A stretch of 64,000 bases of DNA from Pseudomonas sp. HOU2 (GCF_040729435.1 NZ_CP160398.1:2790001-2854000), one strand, 5' to 3'; shown: positions 30,534-41,434, counted from the stretch's first letter. Notes: a model not told the origin generated them from the letters alone. A program made the numbers and translations.

Positions 30534-31379
30534 ATGTCCCAAGACCGTCGCTACAGCTTCGAGTTCTTCCCGACCAAGACCGATGCTGGGCATGAAAAAC
30601 TGCTCAACGTTGCCCGTCAGTTGGCAACGTACAACCCCGACTTCTTCTCCTGCACCTATGGCGCTGGTGGTTCGACCCGTGATCGCACCCTCAACACCGT
30701 TCTGCAGCTGGAAAGTGAAGTCAAAGTTCCGGCCGCACCGCACCTGTCGTGCGTCGGCGACAGCAAGGACGACCTGCGCGGCCTGCTGAACGAGTACAAG
30801 GCTGCCGGCATCAAGCGCATCGTGGCCCTGCGCGGCGACCTGCCGTCCGGCATGGGCATGACCAGCGGCGAGCTGCGTCACGCCAACGAACTGGTTGAAT
30901 TCATTCGTGAAGAAACCGGCAATCATTTCCACATCGAAGTCGCCGCTTACCCGGAGATGCATCCGCAAGCACGCAACTACGAAGACGATCTCGCCAACTT
31001 CGTGCGCAAGGCCCGCGCCGGCGCCGACAGCGCGATCACCCAGTACTTCTTCAACGCCGACAGCTACTTCTACTTCGTCGACCGCTTGCAGGCGCTGGGT
31101 GTGGACATTCCGGTGGTGCCGGGGATCATGCCGATCACCAACTACAGCAAGCTGGCGCGGTTCTCCGATGCCTGCGGTGCGGAAATCCCGCGCTGGATCC
31201 GCAAGCAGCTGGAAGCTTACGGCGACGACAGCCAGAGCATTCAGCGCTTCGGCGAGCAAGTTGTCAGCGAAATGTGCGAACGCCTGCTGCAGGGTGGCGC
31301 TCCGGGGCTGCACTTCTATTCCATGAACCAGGCTGAGCCTAGTCTGGCGATCTGGAATAACCTGAAGTTGCCGCGCTAA
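30534..31379 (+). CDS. metF: 5,10-methylenetetrahydrofolate reductase
   Basis: The 281-residue flavoenzyme reduces methylene-THF to methyl-THF, the methyl donor for methionine synthesis, and so closes the SAM cycle with ahcY and metK in this window. The start FEFFPTKTD, the FAD-site segment SCTYGAGGSTRDRT and the RGDLP motif (ALRGDLPSG) are present. The ATG at 30534 follows AAGGG at normal spacing; two ATGs further upstream are in frame but are badly placed. It is downstream of ahcY but separated by about 190 bases, so shared transcription is possible but uncertain. Confidence 0.94.
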   Translation: MSQDRRYSFEFFPTKTDAGHEKLLNVARQLATYNPDFFSCTYGAGGSTRDRTLNTVLQLESEVKVPAAPHLSCVGDSKDDLRGLLNEYKAAGIKRIVALRGDLPSGMGMTSGELRHANELVEFIREETGNHFHIEVAAYPEMHPQARNYEDDLANFVRKARAGADSAITQYFFNADSYFYFVDRLQALGVDIPVVPGIMPITNYSKLARFSDACGAEIPRWIRKQLEAYGDDSQSIQRFGEQVVSEMCERLLQGGAPGLHFYSMNQAEPSLAIWNNLKLPR

Positions 31380-31390
31380 GCATTGAAAGA

Positions 31391-31428
31391 AAGATCAAAA
31401 GATCGCAGCCTTCGGCAGCTCCTACAGG
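31391..31428. repeat. REP-type repeat, single copy (GATCGCAGCCTTCGGCAGCT family)
   Basis: One arm, AAGATCAAAAGATCGCAGCC followed by TTCGGCAGCTCCTAC, follows metF. A short GCTGCGATTTTTT tail may be a decayed partner or a weak terminator. Confidence 0.75.
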
Positions 31429-31525
31429 GGTGTCGTTGCTGCGATTTTTTGCTTTTGAATCCCCGAATTAGAGCTTGTGCAGGCACTTTCTGGCTCTTTC
31501 GCGTTTCTCGTCGTAATCTCAAGCC

Positions 31526-32320
31526 ATGCCTTTGATCGCGCAATTATTCACGGTGCTGGTTTTTGCTTGCCTGAGCTTTGCCGCTCGGGGCGAGAAGTTG
31601 CGTATTGTCACCGAGCCGTGGGCACCGTACGTGTACGAAGAGGATGGCAGGAACCTCGGGCTGGACTACGAAACCACCGCCATCGTGTTCAAGCGCCTGG
31701 GGATCGAGGTCGAGTGGCAGTTCCTGCCGTGGAAACGCTGCCTGTCGATGCTAGAAACCGGCCAGGCTGACGGCGCGCTGGACATTTTTCACAGCGACGA
31801 GCGTGATGCCACCCTGCTTTATCCCGTTGAACCGCTGTCGGACGTCGAGTTCGTGATGTTCTACGCCAACGACCGACCCCATCCGTTCCGCCAGCTCGAA
31901 GACCTCAAAGGCCTGACCATCGGCACTTCGCCGGGCTATCTGTATAGCCCGGATTTCAGCCAGTCGACACTGTTCACCCGCGAGCCGGCACCGACCCACG
32001 AAGCCAACTTCGGCAAATTGCTGCGCGGACGCATCGACTTGCTGATCACCGATCGCCGCGTGGGTCAGCATTTGCTCGATCAACTGAATATTCGCGATCA
32101 GATAACCGAAAACCCCACGGTCATCAGCCGTCAGAGCCAATATCTGGCAGTACGCCGCAATGCCGGGATGGATCTGCTGGTGGCGCGTTTCGGCGCCGAG
32201 CTCAAGCGTTTCAAGCGCGAACCGGCCTACGCCGAGCTCAGCGCCCGCTACGGCGCGGCCCCTGCCGATACCGCTCCGCTGGGCAACGCCTCAGCCAGCC
32301 GCAAAACCGTTGAGCAGTAG
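31526..32320 (+). CDS. Periplasmic solute-binding protein (SBP family 3), orphan
   Basis: The 264-residue protein has a signal peptide (first 22-23 residues, cleavage near AARGEK) and a family 3 solute-binding domain. The ligand-cleft start RIVTEPWAPYVYEEDG and the later GLTIGTSPGYLYSPDF are typical. The C-terminal 25 residues are alanine/serine-rich and probably disordered. No permease gene is adjacent, as for the protein at 4366. Its P. aeruginosa-like position, between metF and the RhlE2-like helicase gene, does not reveal the ligand. Confidence 0.8.
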   Translation: MPLIAQLFTVLVFACLSFAARGEKLRIVTEPWAPYVYEEDGRNLGLDYETTAIVFKRLGIEVEWQFLPWKRCLSMLETGQADGALDIFHSDERDATLLYPVEPLSDVEFVMFYANDRPHPFRQLEDLKGLTIGTSPGYLYSPDFSQSTLFTREPAPTHEANFGKLLRGRIDLLITDRRVGQHLLDQLNIRDQITENPTVISRQSQYLAVRRNAGMDLLVARFGAELKRFKREPAYAELSARYGAAPADTAPLGNASASRKTVEQ

Positions 32321-32353
32321 GAAAGCAGCGCGCAGTGATTGCTCTGTTATACT

Positions 32354-32559
32354 CCGGCGTTCCCGCCAGGCTCACGCCCGGACGCCCGGAACCGTAACAG
32401 GCCTCTCGACCCGCTACAGCGCAGCTTTCAGCCCGCGCGAGCGCTCATGACGTGCCTTCGGAACCGCAGCAGGACCGGACGGGATCGCGTCCTCTTAAAC
32501 GCGATTCGCGCCAGGCAAGACTCCCATTGGGCCAAGCCCTAACTAAAACAGGATTACTC
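32354..32559 (+). promoter_or_regulatory. Long leader of the RhlE2-like helicase gene
   Basis: A TATACT box at 32348-32353 lies about 205 bases before the helicase ATG; its -35 partner is weak (GCAGCG). The leader between them has GC-rich self-complementary parts, for example GGACG-GGATCG-CGTCC near 32477-32492, and no convincing gene. Confidence 0.4.
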
Positions 32560-34425
32560 ATGTCCTTTGCTTCCCTCGGTCTCTCCGAGGCTTTAGTCCG
32601 TGCCATCGAAGATGCGGGCTATACCGAGCCTACTCCGGTGCAACAGCGGGCCATTCCCGCCGTGTTGCAAGGTCGCGACCTGATGGTTGCGGCACAGACA
32701 GGTACCGGTAAAACCGGCGGCTTCGCCCTTCCGATCCTGGAGCGGTTGTTCCCCAACGGTCACCCGGACAAATCCCAGCGTCATGGCCCGCGCCAACCGC
32801 GCGTACTGGTCCTGACCCCGACCCGCGAACTCGCGGCCCAGGTTCACGAGAGCTTCAAGATCTACGCCCGTGACCTGAAATTCGTCAGCGCCTGCATCTT
32901 CGGCGGCGTCGGCATGAACCCGCAAGTCCAGGCCATGTCCCGTGGCGTTGACGTCCTCGTCGCGTGCCCGGGTCGTCTGCTCGACCTCGCCGGCCAAGGC
33001 AGTGTTGACCTGTCCCACGTCGAAATCCTCGTCCTCGACGAAGCCGACCGCATGCTCGACATGGGTTTTGTGCACGACGTGAAGAAAGTCCTCGCGCGTC
33101 TGCCGGCCAAGCGGCAGAACCTGCTGTTCTCGGCGACGTTCTCCAAAGACATCACCGATCTTGCCGGCAAGCTGCTGCACAACCCGGAACGCATCGAAGT
33201 CACGCCGCCGAACACCACGGTCGAGCGCATCGAGCAACGCGTGTTCCGTCTGCCGGCCAGCCACAAGCGTGCCCTGCTGGCGCACCTGATCACCGCCGGC
33301 GCCTGGGAACAGGTACTGGTGTTCACCCGCACCAAGCACGGCGCCAACCGTCTGGCCGAGTACCTGGACAAACACGGCCTGCCGGCTGTGGCGATCCACG
33401 GCAACAAGAGCCAGAACGCCCGCACCAAAGCTCTGGCCGATTTCAAGGCTGGTGAAGTGCGCATCCTGGTCGCGACCGACATCGCCGCGCGCGGTCTGGA
33501 CATCGATCAGTTGCCACACGTGGTCAACTTCGAACTGCCGAACGTCGATGAAGACTACGTGCACCGTATCGGCCGTACTGGCCGCGCCGGTCGTTCGGGC
33601 GAAGCGATCTCGCTGGTGGCCCCGGACGAAGAAAAACTGCTGAAAAGCATCGAACGCATGACCAAGCAGAAAATCGCCGACGGCGACCTGATGGGCTTCG
33701 ACGCCAGCACCATCGAGGCCGAGAAGCCTGAAGTGCGCGAGCGCCCGGACATGCGCAACCCGCGCAACTCCCGTGGCCCGCGTGGCGACGGTCCGAATGG
33801 CGGCGGTGGTGGCGGCGGCCGCAAGGACAAAGGCAAAGACAAGGGCAAGGAAAAACCCGCCGGCGAACGCGGCGAGCGCCCTGCCCGTCAGCAGAAGCCA
33901 CGTGAAGGCACGCCGAGCCGCGAACAGCGCCCAAGCCAGCCACCGCGTGCGGCGGCTGATCGTGCACCGGACGAGTTCCTCGACGACGATATCGATAACT
34001 TCGGTAACCGCGTGGATTACGTGCCGAAAGCTGCTCCAGCCGGTGGCCGCGGCCGTCGTCCGGGTGCACCGGCACAAGGTGCAGGCGCAGGCGCCCCTCG
34101 TGGCGGTCAGTCGCAGGGTCGCCAGAACGGTCCGCGCAACAGCAACGGTTCGAGCACCGGCACCCCACCGGGCAAACGCAGCGGCCCGCGCAACGGTGCT
34201 CCGCGTGATGGCCAGGGCCGTCGTGACGAGTCCTCGCGCAACCGCCGCCCGGCTCGCGACGATCAGCAACGCGCCGAACCGGCCGTGCAGAACCCTCGCA
34301 GCACCGGGCCGAAGATCATGCACAAGGAATCGAAAGCCGACCGCTTCCCGACACCCGAGCAGCTCGATCAACTGCCGACCCGCCCGCGCGGTGAAAAACC
34401 AGCCTTGCTGACCCGCAATCGCTGA
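32560..34425 (+). CDS. rhlE2: DEAD-box RNA helicase, RhlE2-like
   Basis: The 621-residue protein has a full DEAD-box core (about 1-380): motif [13 protein letters not shown] in [15 protein letters not shown] in [23 protein letters not shown] and [11 protein letters not shown] long, basic, low-complexity tail (about 395-621) follows, rich in Arg, Gly, Pro and Lys. A tail of this kind, and the place between a binding protein gene and the yceI region, match RhlE2 of P. aeruginosa (PA0428), where it mediates contact with RNase E. It should act in RNA decay or ribosome assembly. The ATG at 32560 is chosen over 36 upstream codons in the leader, although the ribosome site (AGGA) is weak. Confidence 0.86.
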   Translation: MSFASLGLSEALVRAIEDAGYTEPTPVQQRAIPAVLQGRDLMVAAQTGTGKTGGFALPILERLFPNGHPDKSQRHGPRQPRVLVLTPTRELAAQVHESFKIYARDLKFVSACIFGGVGMNPQVQAMSRGVDVLVACPGRLLDLAGQGSVDLSHVEILVLDEADRMLDMGFVHDVKKVLARLPAKRQNLLFSATFSKDITDLAGKLLHNPERIEVTPPNTTVERIEQRVFRLPASHKRALLAHLITAGAWEQVLVFTRTKHGANRLAEYLDKHGLPAVAIHGNKSQNARTKALADFKAGEVRILVATDIAARGLDIDQLPHVVNFELPNVDEDYVHRIGRTGRAGRSGEAISLVAPDEEKLLKSIERMTKQKIADGDLMGFDASTIEAEKPEVRERPDMRNPRNSRGPRGDGPNGGGGGGGRKDKGKDKGKEKPAGERGERPARQQKPREGTPSREQRPSQPPRAAADRAPDEFLDDDIDNFGNRVDYVPKAAPAGGRGRRPGAPAQGAGAGAPRGGQSQGRQNGPRNSNGSSTGTPPGKRSGPRNGAPRDGQGRRDESSRNRRPARDDQQRAEPAVQNPRSTGPKIMHKESKADRFPTPEQLDQLPTRPRGEKPALLTRNR

Positions 34426-34440
34426 GTTATCGCTGCCCTG

Positions 34441-34477
34441 AAAAATGCCCCGACTCGAAAGAGCCGGGGCATTTTTT
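34441..34477 (+). terminator. Rho-independent terminator of the RhlE2-like gene
   Basis: AAAAATGCCCCG, a short loop and CGGGGCATTTTTT form a strong stem with a T-run 15 bases after the stop. Confidence 0.92.
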
Positions 34478-34501
34478 ATGGATGTCCCAGAACCCGCTTT
34501 A

Positions 34502-34582
34502 TGTAGGAGCTGCCGAAGGCTGCGATCTTTTGATCCTGAAAAAACCAACCTCAAAAGATCGCAGCCTTCGGCAGCTCCTACA
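34502..34582. repeat. REP-type inverted repeat pair (GGAGCTGCCGAAGGCTGCGA family)
   Basis: Arms TGTAGGAGCTGCCGAAGGCT and complement extend into GATCTTTTGA / TCAAAAGATC, with a loop of about 16 bases. Confidence 0.88.
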
Positions 34583-34607
34583 GGGGCTCCGGATTGTGGC
34601 GGGCAAT

Positions 34608-34645
34608 AAAAAACGCCCCCGGCCTTGCGACCGGGGGCGTTTTTG
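34608..34645 (-). terminator. Rho-independent terminator of yceI
   Basis: AAAAAACGCCCCCGG, loop CCTTGCGA and CCGGGGGCGTTTTTG give a long GC stem, with a T-run on the minus strand 14 bases after the yceI stop. Confidence 0.92.
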
Positions 34646-34659
34646 TATGGCGGCGAAAA

Positions 34660-35253
34660 TTACTTCGCTTTCACACCTTCAAACGAGATGTACAGATCGA
34701 CGTTGTCGGACTGTGGACCCAGGTCCATCATCTTGCCGAAATCAGAGCGCTTGATGCTGGTGGTGCCTTCGAAGCCGGCACGGTAGCCGCCCCATGGATC
34801 CTTGCCTTCACCCAGGAACACAGCCTTGACCACGATTGGCTTGGTCACGCCGTGCAGGGTCAGGTCGCCGGTCACGTCTGCAGTGTCTTTGCCAGCGGCG
34901 TTCTTGCCGGTGGATTTGACGCTGGTGGAGACGAATTTGGCGTCAGCGTATTTGCCCACGTCCAGGAAGTCTTTGCTGGAGATGTGCTTGTCGCGCTCGG
35001 CGTGGTTGGTGAACACGCTGGCGGTTTTCACGTTGAATTCGATTTTGCTGTCTTCAGGCTTGGCGGCGTCAAAGCTGAACTTGCCGTCGATGTCCTTGAA
35101 GGTACCGGTGATGAAGCTGTAGCCCAGGTGGCTGATCTTGAAGTCGACGAAAGCGTGCTGGCCTTCCTTGTCGACGGTGTAATCAGCAGCCATCACGTTC
35201 GCGGACAGTACGGCAGAACCGATTGCCAGAGCGGCCAGAGTCTTTTTCAACAT
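34660..35253 (-). CDS. yceI: YceI-family periplasmic protein (PasP-like)
   Basis: The 197-residue protein has a signal peptide (cleavage after VMA at about residue 22) and a YceI lipocalin-like beta-barrel. Typical segments are [38 protein letters not shown] and [15 protein letters not shown]. YceI proteins bind isoprenoid-type lipids; the P. aeruginosa relative PA0423 has been described as the small secreted protease PasP, an activity I cannot infer here. It follows a cytochrome b561 gene by 31 bases, a frequent pairing in proteobacteria, so the two probably form an operon. Confidence 0.9.
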   Translation of the reverse strand: MLKKTLAALAIGSAVLSANVMAADYTVDKEGQHAFVDFKISHLGYSFITGTFKDIDGKFSFDAAKPEDSKIEFNVKTASVFTNHAERDKHISSKDFLDVGKYADAKFVSTSVKSTGKNAAGKDTADVTGDLTLHGVTKPIVVKAVFLGEGKDPWGGYRAGFEGTTSIKRSDFGKMMDLGPQSDNVDLYISFEGVKAK

Positions 35254-35284
35254 GCTTTCTTTTCCTTTGAGTCGAGGTTGAATT

Positions 35285-35836
35285 TCAGGCTTTGCGACCG
35301 AGCATTCGCGTCAGGGTCGCATCACGATCGATAAAGTGGTGCTTCAATGCTGCCAACGCATGGAGACCGGAAAAAATTACCAGCGCCCATGCCAGCCAGA
35401 GATGAATCACCCCAGCGGTATCTGCCTGATCCGGTAGCCCGGAAACCAGTGCAGGAACTTCAAACAGGCCAAACACCGGGATCCCGACACCGTCTGCGGT
35501 GGAAATCAGGTAACCGGCAAGCATCACAGCGAACAGCCCGACGTACAGAAACCCGTGGCCGAATTTCGCGCCGATGCGGGTCATGCGGCTGTAGCTTTGC
35601 AGCGTCGGTGGCGGTGGGCTGATAAAGCGCCACAACACCCGCAACACCATCACACCCAGCAGCACCAGACCGATGCTCTTGTGCAGATCCGGCGCGTCTT
35701 TGCGCCAGCTGCTGTAGTAATCCAGCCCCACCATCCACAGACCCAGCGCGAACAGTCCGTAGACCGCCAGCGCCACGCCCCAGTGCATGAAGATGCTGAC
35801 CCAACCATAGCGTGAAGCAGAGTTACGTAGCTGCAT
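35285..35836 (-). CDS. Cytochrome b561-type membrane protein
   Basis: The 183-residue protein has four transmembrane helices and the conserved histidines of a di-haem b561 ([32 protein letters not shown] and [13 protein letters not shown]). It should pass electrons across the inner membrane, possibly to or from quinone. The ATG at 35836 starts [12 protein letters not shown]; the ten-codon upward extension is not supported. It is the first gene of the pair with yceI, which suggests a joint envelope redox or lipid function. Gene copies of this kind are often named cybB. Confidence 0.87.
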   Translation of the reverse strand: MQLRNSASRYGWVSIFMHWGVALAVYGLFALGLWMVGLDYYSSWRKDAPDLHKSIGLVLLGVMVLRVLWRFISPPPPTLQSYSRMTRIGAKFGHGFLYVGLFAVMLAGYLISTADGVGIPVFGLFEVPALVSGLPDQADTAGVIHLWLAWALVIFSGLHALAALKHHFIDRDATLTRMLGRKA

Positions 35837-36028
35837 TGCCCAAATCCTGTGAGAACTGCGAACCAAGACTAGCGAGTTATCTATCGAATTAAAGCGGAAA
35901 ATTTCGCTTTGAAAGATCGAGAAATACGATCAAGAGTCTGTAAGTGGCGTGTTAAGGAAAGATTAAAGGCGAAAGTGTCGCGGGGTGTCAGGTGGAAGAT
36001 CTTGATGATGTGCTGTTTGAACAGGCCT

Positions 36029-36121
36029 CATCGCGGGCAAGCCCGCTCCCACAGTGGACAATAGCGCACACAAACTCTGCGTTCACCGCAAAACCTGTGG
36101 GAGCGGGCTTGCCCGCGATGA
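36029..36121. repeat. REP-type inverted repeat pair (GGGAGCGGGCTTGCCCGCGA family)
   Basis: Arms CATCGCGGGCAAGCCCGCTC and complement flank about 42 bases in the gap between the cytochrome gene promoter and the amine oxidase terminator. Confidence 0.88.
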
Positions 36122-36135
36122 GGTTCTCACAGGCA

Positions 36136-36165
36136 ATAAAAAAGCGCGGCCTGAGCCGCGCTTTT
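36136..36165 (-). terminator. Rho-independent terminator of the amine oxidase gene
   Basis: AAAAAAGCGCGGC-CTGA-GCCGCGCTTTT forms a strong stem with a T-run on the minus strand, 17 bases after the stop. Confidence 0.9.
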
Positions 36166-36181
36166 CATTCACCGCAAAGCC

Positions 36182-37969
36182 TTACTGCGCTTTGCTGTCG
36201 GTGCTTGCTGCTGGAGCCGGAGCAGCAGCAGGTTTCGCCGCAGGCTTCTTCGCCGGTTCAGCCTTTTTCGCCGCAGGCTTGGCCGGGGCCTTCTTCGCCT
36301 CGGTTTTCGCTGCAGGCTTCTTCGCCGCAGGCTTGGCCGCTGCTTTCTTCGCCGGCTCGGCCTTCACCGGAGCGACTGGTTTCGGCGCTTCCACCGGAGC
36401 TGGCGCAGGGGCTGGAGCCGGTACAGGCGCTGGAGCCGCTGGCGCTGGAGCCGGCTCAGGTGCCTTCACTGGCTCTGGCTTCTTCTCGTCATCCGAACCG
36501 CCAAACAGGTTGCTGAAGAAGTTGCCTTTCTTCGCCGCCACGGCACCCGCCGCGCCTGCCGCTGCTGCGGCTGGAACTACTTTGACCGGCTCAAACGACT
36601 TGCCGGCAGCCAGGTCTTCAACCTGACTGGCCGCACGCTGACCGGTGCGCAGCGCGCCTTCCAGCGTGCCCGGGTACAAGGTGTCGGTGTGTTCACCGGC
36701 AAACGTTACGCGTTGCAGTGGGCGCTCCCACATGCGCCAGAACTTGCTGATCTGGCCCGGGCCGTAGGCCAGGTAGGCGCCGCCCATCGACGGGTCGGTG
36801 CTGTAGCGGCGGATTTCATAGCCGGTGAACGAGCCACGGGCCTGTGGATAAAACGCGTGCAGACGGATCAGCACCTGATCGACCATCTGCTTGTCGCCGA
36901 ACGCTTGCATCACGCGGGCATTGTCGCCGGACAGGTTGATCACCACGTTGGCGCCACCCTTCAGCGCCGGTTCGATCCAGAGCATGCCCAGACCTGCGTT
37001 GCTGTAGATCTCGCCGGACATGCGCGCCTTGCTTTCCCACACAGGCGTCTTGAACTTCAACATGATCTGGTCGCGCCAGCCGTAGTTGGTGCCCTTGATC
37101 GCGGCCAGGTGCTGAGCGTCCAGCGCCGGGGTCAGCGCAATCTTGTTCAGTGCACGCAGCGGCACGGCCAGCACCACGTAGTCAGCCTGGTAGCCGACAC
37201 TGCCGACCTTGACGGTCACGCCATCCTTGTCCTGAGTGATCGCGGAAACCGGCGAGTTGGTCTTGATGGTCTTGATCTGTTTGACGAACGCCTGGGCCAG
37301 CACCTGGCTGCCGCCGACCAGACGCGAGGCGCGCAGGTCACGGTCAGAGACGCCACGGTAGACGCGGTTCTGCTGGGCAAAATACAGCAGCGACAGCCGC
37401 GAAGGCTCGTCGTAGTGGGTGCGGATGTCCTGGTTGATCAACTGACGCGCTGTGGCCGGCAGGTTCTGTTTGTCGAGCCAGCTCGACACGTTGATCTGGT
37501 CCAGTGCATGCAGAGTGTTGGTCGCGGCCGGGTTCTGCGGGTCGTCGATCGAGCGCGCCAGATCGTCGAGGGTTTTCTGGTAGCGCTTCAAGGCATCGGC
37601 GGTCGCCGGTTGCTTGGTCGCCAGATCGGCAGCGGAAAAATACTCGCCGTCGATCAGATAACCCGGTGTGCGCACGAATTCAGGGGCCGGCGTGGTGCTC
37701 AGCTTGAAGGTCGAGACGTACTTGTTCAGCACCGGCTGGGTCTTGTCGTTGCCGATCCACTCGCTGGTGGCCATGCCCGAGCGACCGCCAAGGCTCGGCT
37801 TGGCTTCCAGCAGCGTGACCTGCCAGCCCTTGTTTTGCAGCTCGTAAGCTGCGGTCAGGCCCGACAGGCCGCCGCCGATCACGATTGCGGTTTTATCCTT
37901 GGCCAGCGCCGTAACGCTGAACAGCCCCAACATCACCAGCGCACAGGCGCGCAGCCAACCGACAGACAT
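36182..37969 (-). CDS. FAD-dependent amine oxidase with Lys/Ala/Pro-rich tail
   Basis: The 595-residue protein starts with a signal peptide (cleavage near TALAKDK). A flavin amine-oxidase domain follows to about residue 470: FAD motif IGGGLSGLTAAYELQ, then LLEAKPSLGGR, and the C-terminal FAGEHTDTLYPGTLEGAL, which closes the FAD site. From about residue 497 the sequence becomes proline/alanine-rich and then a run of KKPAAK-type repeats, resembling histone-H1-like tails such as that of AlgP. The oxidised amine is unknown. The tail could bind a polyanion (DNA, polyphosphate or alginate) outside the cytoplasm, which is inference only. It is divergent from bioA. Confidence 0.84.
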   Translation of the reverse strand: MSVGWLRACALVMLGLFSVTALAKDKTAIVIGGGLSGLTAAYELQNKGWQVTLLEAKPSLGGRSGMATSEWIGNDKTQPVLNKYVSTFKLSTTPAPEFVRTPGYLIDGEYFSAADLATKQPATADALKRYQKTLDDLARSIDDPQNPAATNTLHALDQINVSSWLDKQNLPATARQLINQDIRTHYDEPSRLSLLYFAQQNRVYRGVSDRDLRASRLVGGSQVLAQAFVKQIKTIKTNSPVSAITQDKDGVTVKVGSVGYQADYVVLAVPLRALNKIALTPALDAQHLAAIKGTNYGWRDQIMLKFKTPVWESKARMSGEIYSNAGLGMLWIEPALKGGANVVINLSGDNARVMQAFGDKQMVDQVLIRLHAFYPQARGSFTGYEIRRYSTDPSMGGAYLAYGPGQISKFWRMWERPLQRVTFAGEHTDTLYPGTLEGALRTGQRAASQVEDLAAGKSFEPVKVVPAAAAAGAAGAVAAKKGNFFSNLFGGSDDEKKPEPVKAPEPAPAPAAPAPVPAPAPAPAPVEAPKPVAPVKAEPAKKAAAKPAAKKPAAKTEAKKAPAKPAAKKAEPAKKPAAKPAAAPAPAASTDSKAQ

Positions 37970-38193
37970 TCAGCGAACTCCGGAAATACACGTAGGAAAA
38001 AAGCAGTTTTGCGGGTCAGACGACCCAAAGAACCGCGAAGAATACGTCAGCCATCAAAACGCCGCCAGCGACGTCTATCGGCCCATACAAAGTAGCTCAA
38101 TCGACGCAATGGGTTGTCCCGACGCGATGCATTGCATAGGCTTGCGCGATTGTTTGCCCGCGCCTGACGCGAGCCGCCTCGAGGAGACTGTAA

Positions 38194-39600
<1,407 letters not shown>

Positions 39601-39617
39601 GCCTTCGCTTTGCCCCC

Positions 39618-39765
39618 TGTGGCGAGGGAGCTTGCTCCCGCTGGAGGCCGAAGGACTCCCTATCCCGAGCGATGCGGTATTACAGACATACCGCGCTGAC
39701 AGGATTTGCGACTGCTGCGCAGCCGAGCGGGACGGTGCGACGATTCGACAAGCTCCCCCGCCACA
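39618..39765. repeat. REP-type repeat with a small insertion in one arm
   Basis: The left arm is the normal TGTGGCGAGGGAGCTTGCTC. The right arm is interrupted after GAGCGGGA by about 16 extra bases containing GGTGCGACGATTCGA before CAAGCTCCCCCGCCACA resumes. Confidence 0.75.
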
Positions 39766-39817
39766 AAAGCAAGACATCAGTAAGCCATCACTCTGAGCCA
39801 ATTTTTAGAGACCCACC

Positions 39818-40537
39818 ATGAGACTGTCCCGCTTCTTTATCGACGCCCCCCTGAGCACCGGCGAACACGAACTGCCGGAAGCCCAGGCGCATTACATCAG
39901 CCGCGTGCTGCGCATGGCCGAGGGCGATGCGGTGCAGTTGTTTGACGGTTCCGGCCATGAGTTTCGCGGCGCACTGGTGGAAGTCGGCAAGAAACGCGTC
40001 GTCGTGCAGATCGACGAGCAACTGGCCGGGCAGATCGAATCGCCGCTGCAGATCCACCTCGGCCAGGGTCTGTCCCGGGGCGAACGGATGGACTGGGCGA
40101 TCCAGAAAGCCACCGAGCTGGGCGTGACGGAAATCACCCCGATCTTCAGCGACCGCTGCGAAGTGCGCCTGAAGGACGAACGCGCCGACAAACGCCTGCT
40201 GCACTGGCGTCAGGTGGCGATCAGCGCCTGTGAGCAGTGCGGTCGTTCGCGGGTACCGGTGATTCATCCGCCGGTGTTGTTGGCGGACTGGATCAAGCAG
40301 ACCGAAGCCGAACTGAAACTGGTGCTGCACCCGGTGGCCGAGCCGTTGGTCAGCCATGCCAGACCGGCGACGCTGGCGTTTCTGATCGGGCCGGAGGGTG
40401 GTTTGTCAGATGCCGAGGTCGAGCAGGCCAAGGGCAACGGCTTCCATGCGGCACGCCTTGGGCCGCGGGTGCTGCGCACCGAAACGGCGCCGGTGGTTGC
40501 ACTGGCGGTGGCTCAGCAGCTTTGGGGTGACTTCTAG
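39818..40537 (+). CDS. rsmE: 16S rRNA m3U1498 methyltransferase
   Basis: The 239-residue SPOUT-class enzyme methylates N3 of U1498 in 16S rRNA, using SAM. The N-terminal RsmE PUA-like domain (RFFIDAPL, HYISRVLRMAEGD) is followed by the knotted C-terminal domain with LIGPEGGLSDAEVEQA and LGPRVLRTETAP, the SAM-binding signature. The length is typical. The bioA-rsmE order is conserved in Pseudomonas. A REP pair follows. Confidence 0.93.
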   Translation: MRLSRFFIDAPLSTGEHELPEAQAHYISRVLRMAEGDAVQLFDGSGHEFRGALVEVGKKRVVVQIDEQLAGQIESPLQIHLGQGLSRGERMDWAIQKATELGVTEITPIFSDRCEVRLKDERADKRLLHWRQVAISACEQCGRSRVPVIHPPVLLADWIKQTEAELKLVLHPVAEPLVSHARPATLAFLIGPEGGLSDAEVEQAKGNGFHAARLGPRVLRTETAPVVALAVAQQLWGDF

Positions 40538-40542
40538 GGCCC

Positions 40543-40633
40543 CATCGCTGGCAAGCCAGCTCCCACAGGAATGAGGTTGGAACACGCTGATGTGTTCAAC
40601 ATAAAAACCTGTGGGAGCTGGCTTGCCAGCGAT
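40543..40633. repeat. REP-type inverted repeat pair (GGGAGCTGGCTTGCCAGCGA family)
   Basis: Arms CATCGCTGGCAAGCCAGCTC and complement lie between the convergent rsmE and trhA-like genes, with a 40-base spacer. Confidence 0.88.
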
Positions 40634-40648
40634 TGGCAGCAACTCGGT

Positions 40649-41266
40649 CTACAAGACATAAAACAGAATCGCCACAAAGTGCAGCAGACTCCCGGCGATC
40701 ACAAACAGATGCCAGATCCCGTGCGCATGACGCAACCGGTGATCCAGGGCAAAGAAGATGATGCCCACGGTGTACAGCACCCCGCCCGACGCCAGCCAGG
40801 CAAAGCCTGCCGTGCCCAGCGCTGCGATCAACGGCTTGACCGCCACCAGCACGATCCAGCCCATCACTGCGTAGATCACGATCGACAGGATCCGCGCCTC
40901 CGAGCGTGGCTTGATCTCTTGCAAGATGCCGATCAGCGCCAGCCCCCAGACAATTCCGAACAGCGTCCAGCCCCACGGTCCGCGCAGCGTCACCAGACAG
41001 AACGGCGTGTAGCTGCCGGCGATCAGCAGGTAGATCGAAAAGTGATCGACCTTCTTCATGATCGCTTTCTTGCGCCCGCGCACGCTGTGGTACACGGTCG
41101 AGGCGCTGTAGAGCACCAGCAAGGTAAAGGCGTAGATCGCCACACTGACAATCTTCCACGGACTGCCGTCGAGGCTGGCAATCACCAGCATCCACACGCC
41201 GCCGATAAACGCCGCCACTGCCCCGACCAGGTGCGTCCAGGCGTTGAGTTTTTCCCCGTGATACAT
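40649..41266 (-). CDS. trhA: TrhA/hemolysin III-family membrane protein
   Basis: The 205-residue protein has seven transmembrane helices and the hemolysin III (YqfA, PAQR-like) signatures: EKLNAWTHLVGA at the N-terminus, KVDHFSIYLLIAGSYTPF with the conserved Asp-His-Ser, and HAHGIWHLFVIAGS near the C-terminus, likely metal-binding histidines. The name TrhA reflects a role in membrane fluidity and fatty-acid balance proposed for the E. coli protein; actual haemolysis is doubtful. It is monocistronic. Confidence 0.86.
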   Translation of the reverse strand: MYHGEKLNAWTHLVGAVAAFIGGVWMLVIASLDGSPWKIVSVAIYAFTLLVLYSASTVYHSVRGRKKAIMKKVDHFSIYLLIAGSYTPFCLVTLRGPWGWTLFGIVWGLALIGILQEIKPRSEARILSIVIYAVMGWIVLVAVKPLIAALGTAGFAWLASGGVLYTVGIIFFALDHRLRHAHGIWHLFVIAGSLLHFVAILFYVL

Positions 41267-41350
41267 GTGTCGCTCACCTCAAGATTCGTTCCGCAACGCG
41301 CAAGGCTCGGCCCTTGAGCGTAATAGCGCAATGTTTCTGTTCAAAGCCAG

Positions 41351-41434
41351 GATCAAAAGATCGCAGCCTGCGGCAGCTCCTACAGGAAGATCGCATTCCA
41401 CAGGTAGGAGCTGCCGAAGGCTGCGATCTTTTGC
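41351..41434. repeat. REP-type inverted repeat pair (GATCGCAGCCTGCGGCAGCT family)
   Basis: GATCAAAAGATCGCAGCCTG and the opposite arm GTAGGAGCTGCCGAAGGCTG flank about 20 bases. The arms differ by a few bases (TGCGG against TTCGG). It lies just upstream of mdcR. Confidence 0.87.

Noticed and set aside
32593..34554. 653-codon open frame antisense to the RhlE2-like gene
   Set aside because: Runs through the complement of helicase motifs and the terminator; low-complexity shadow.
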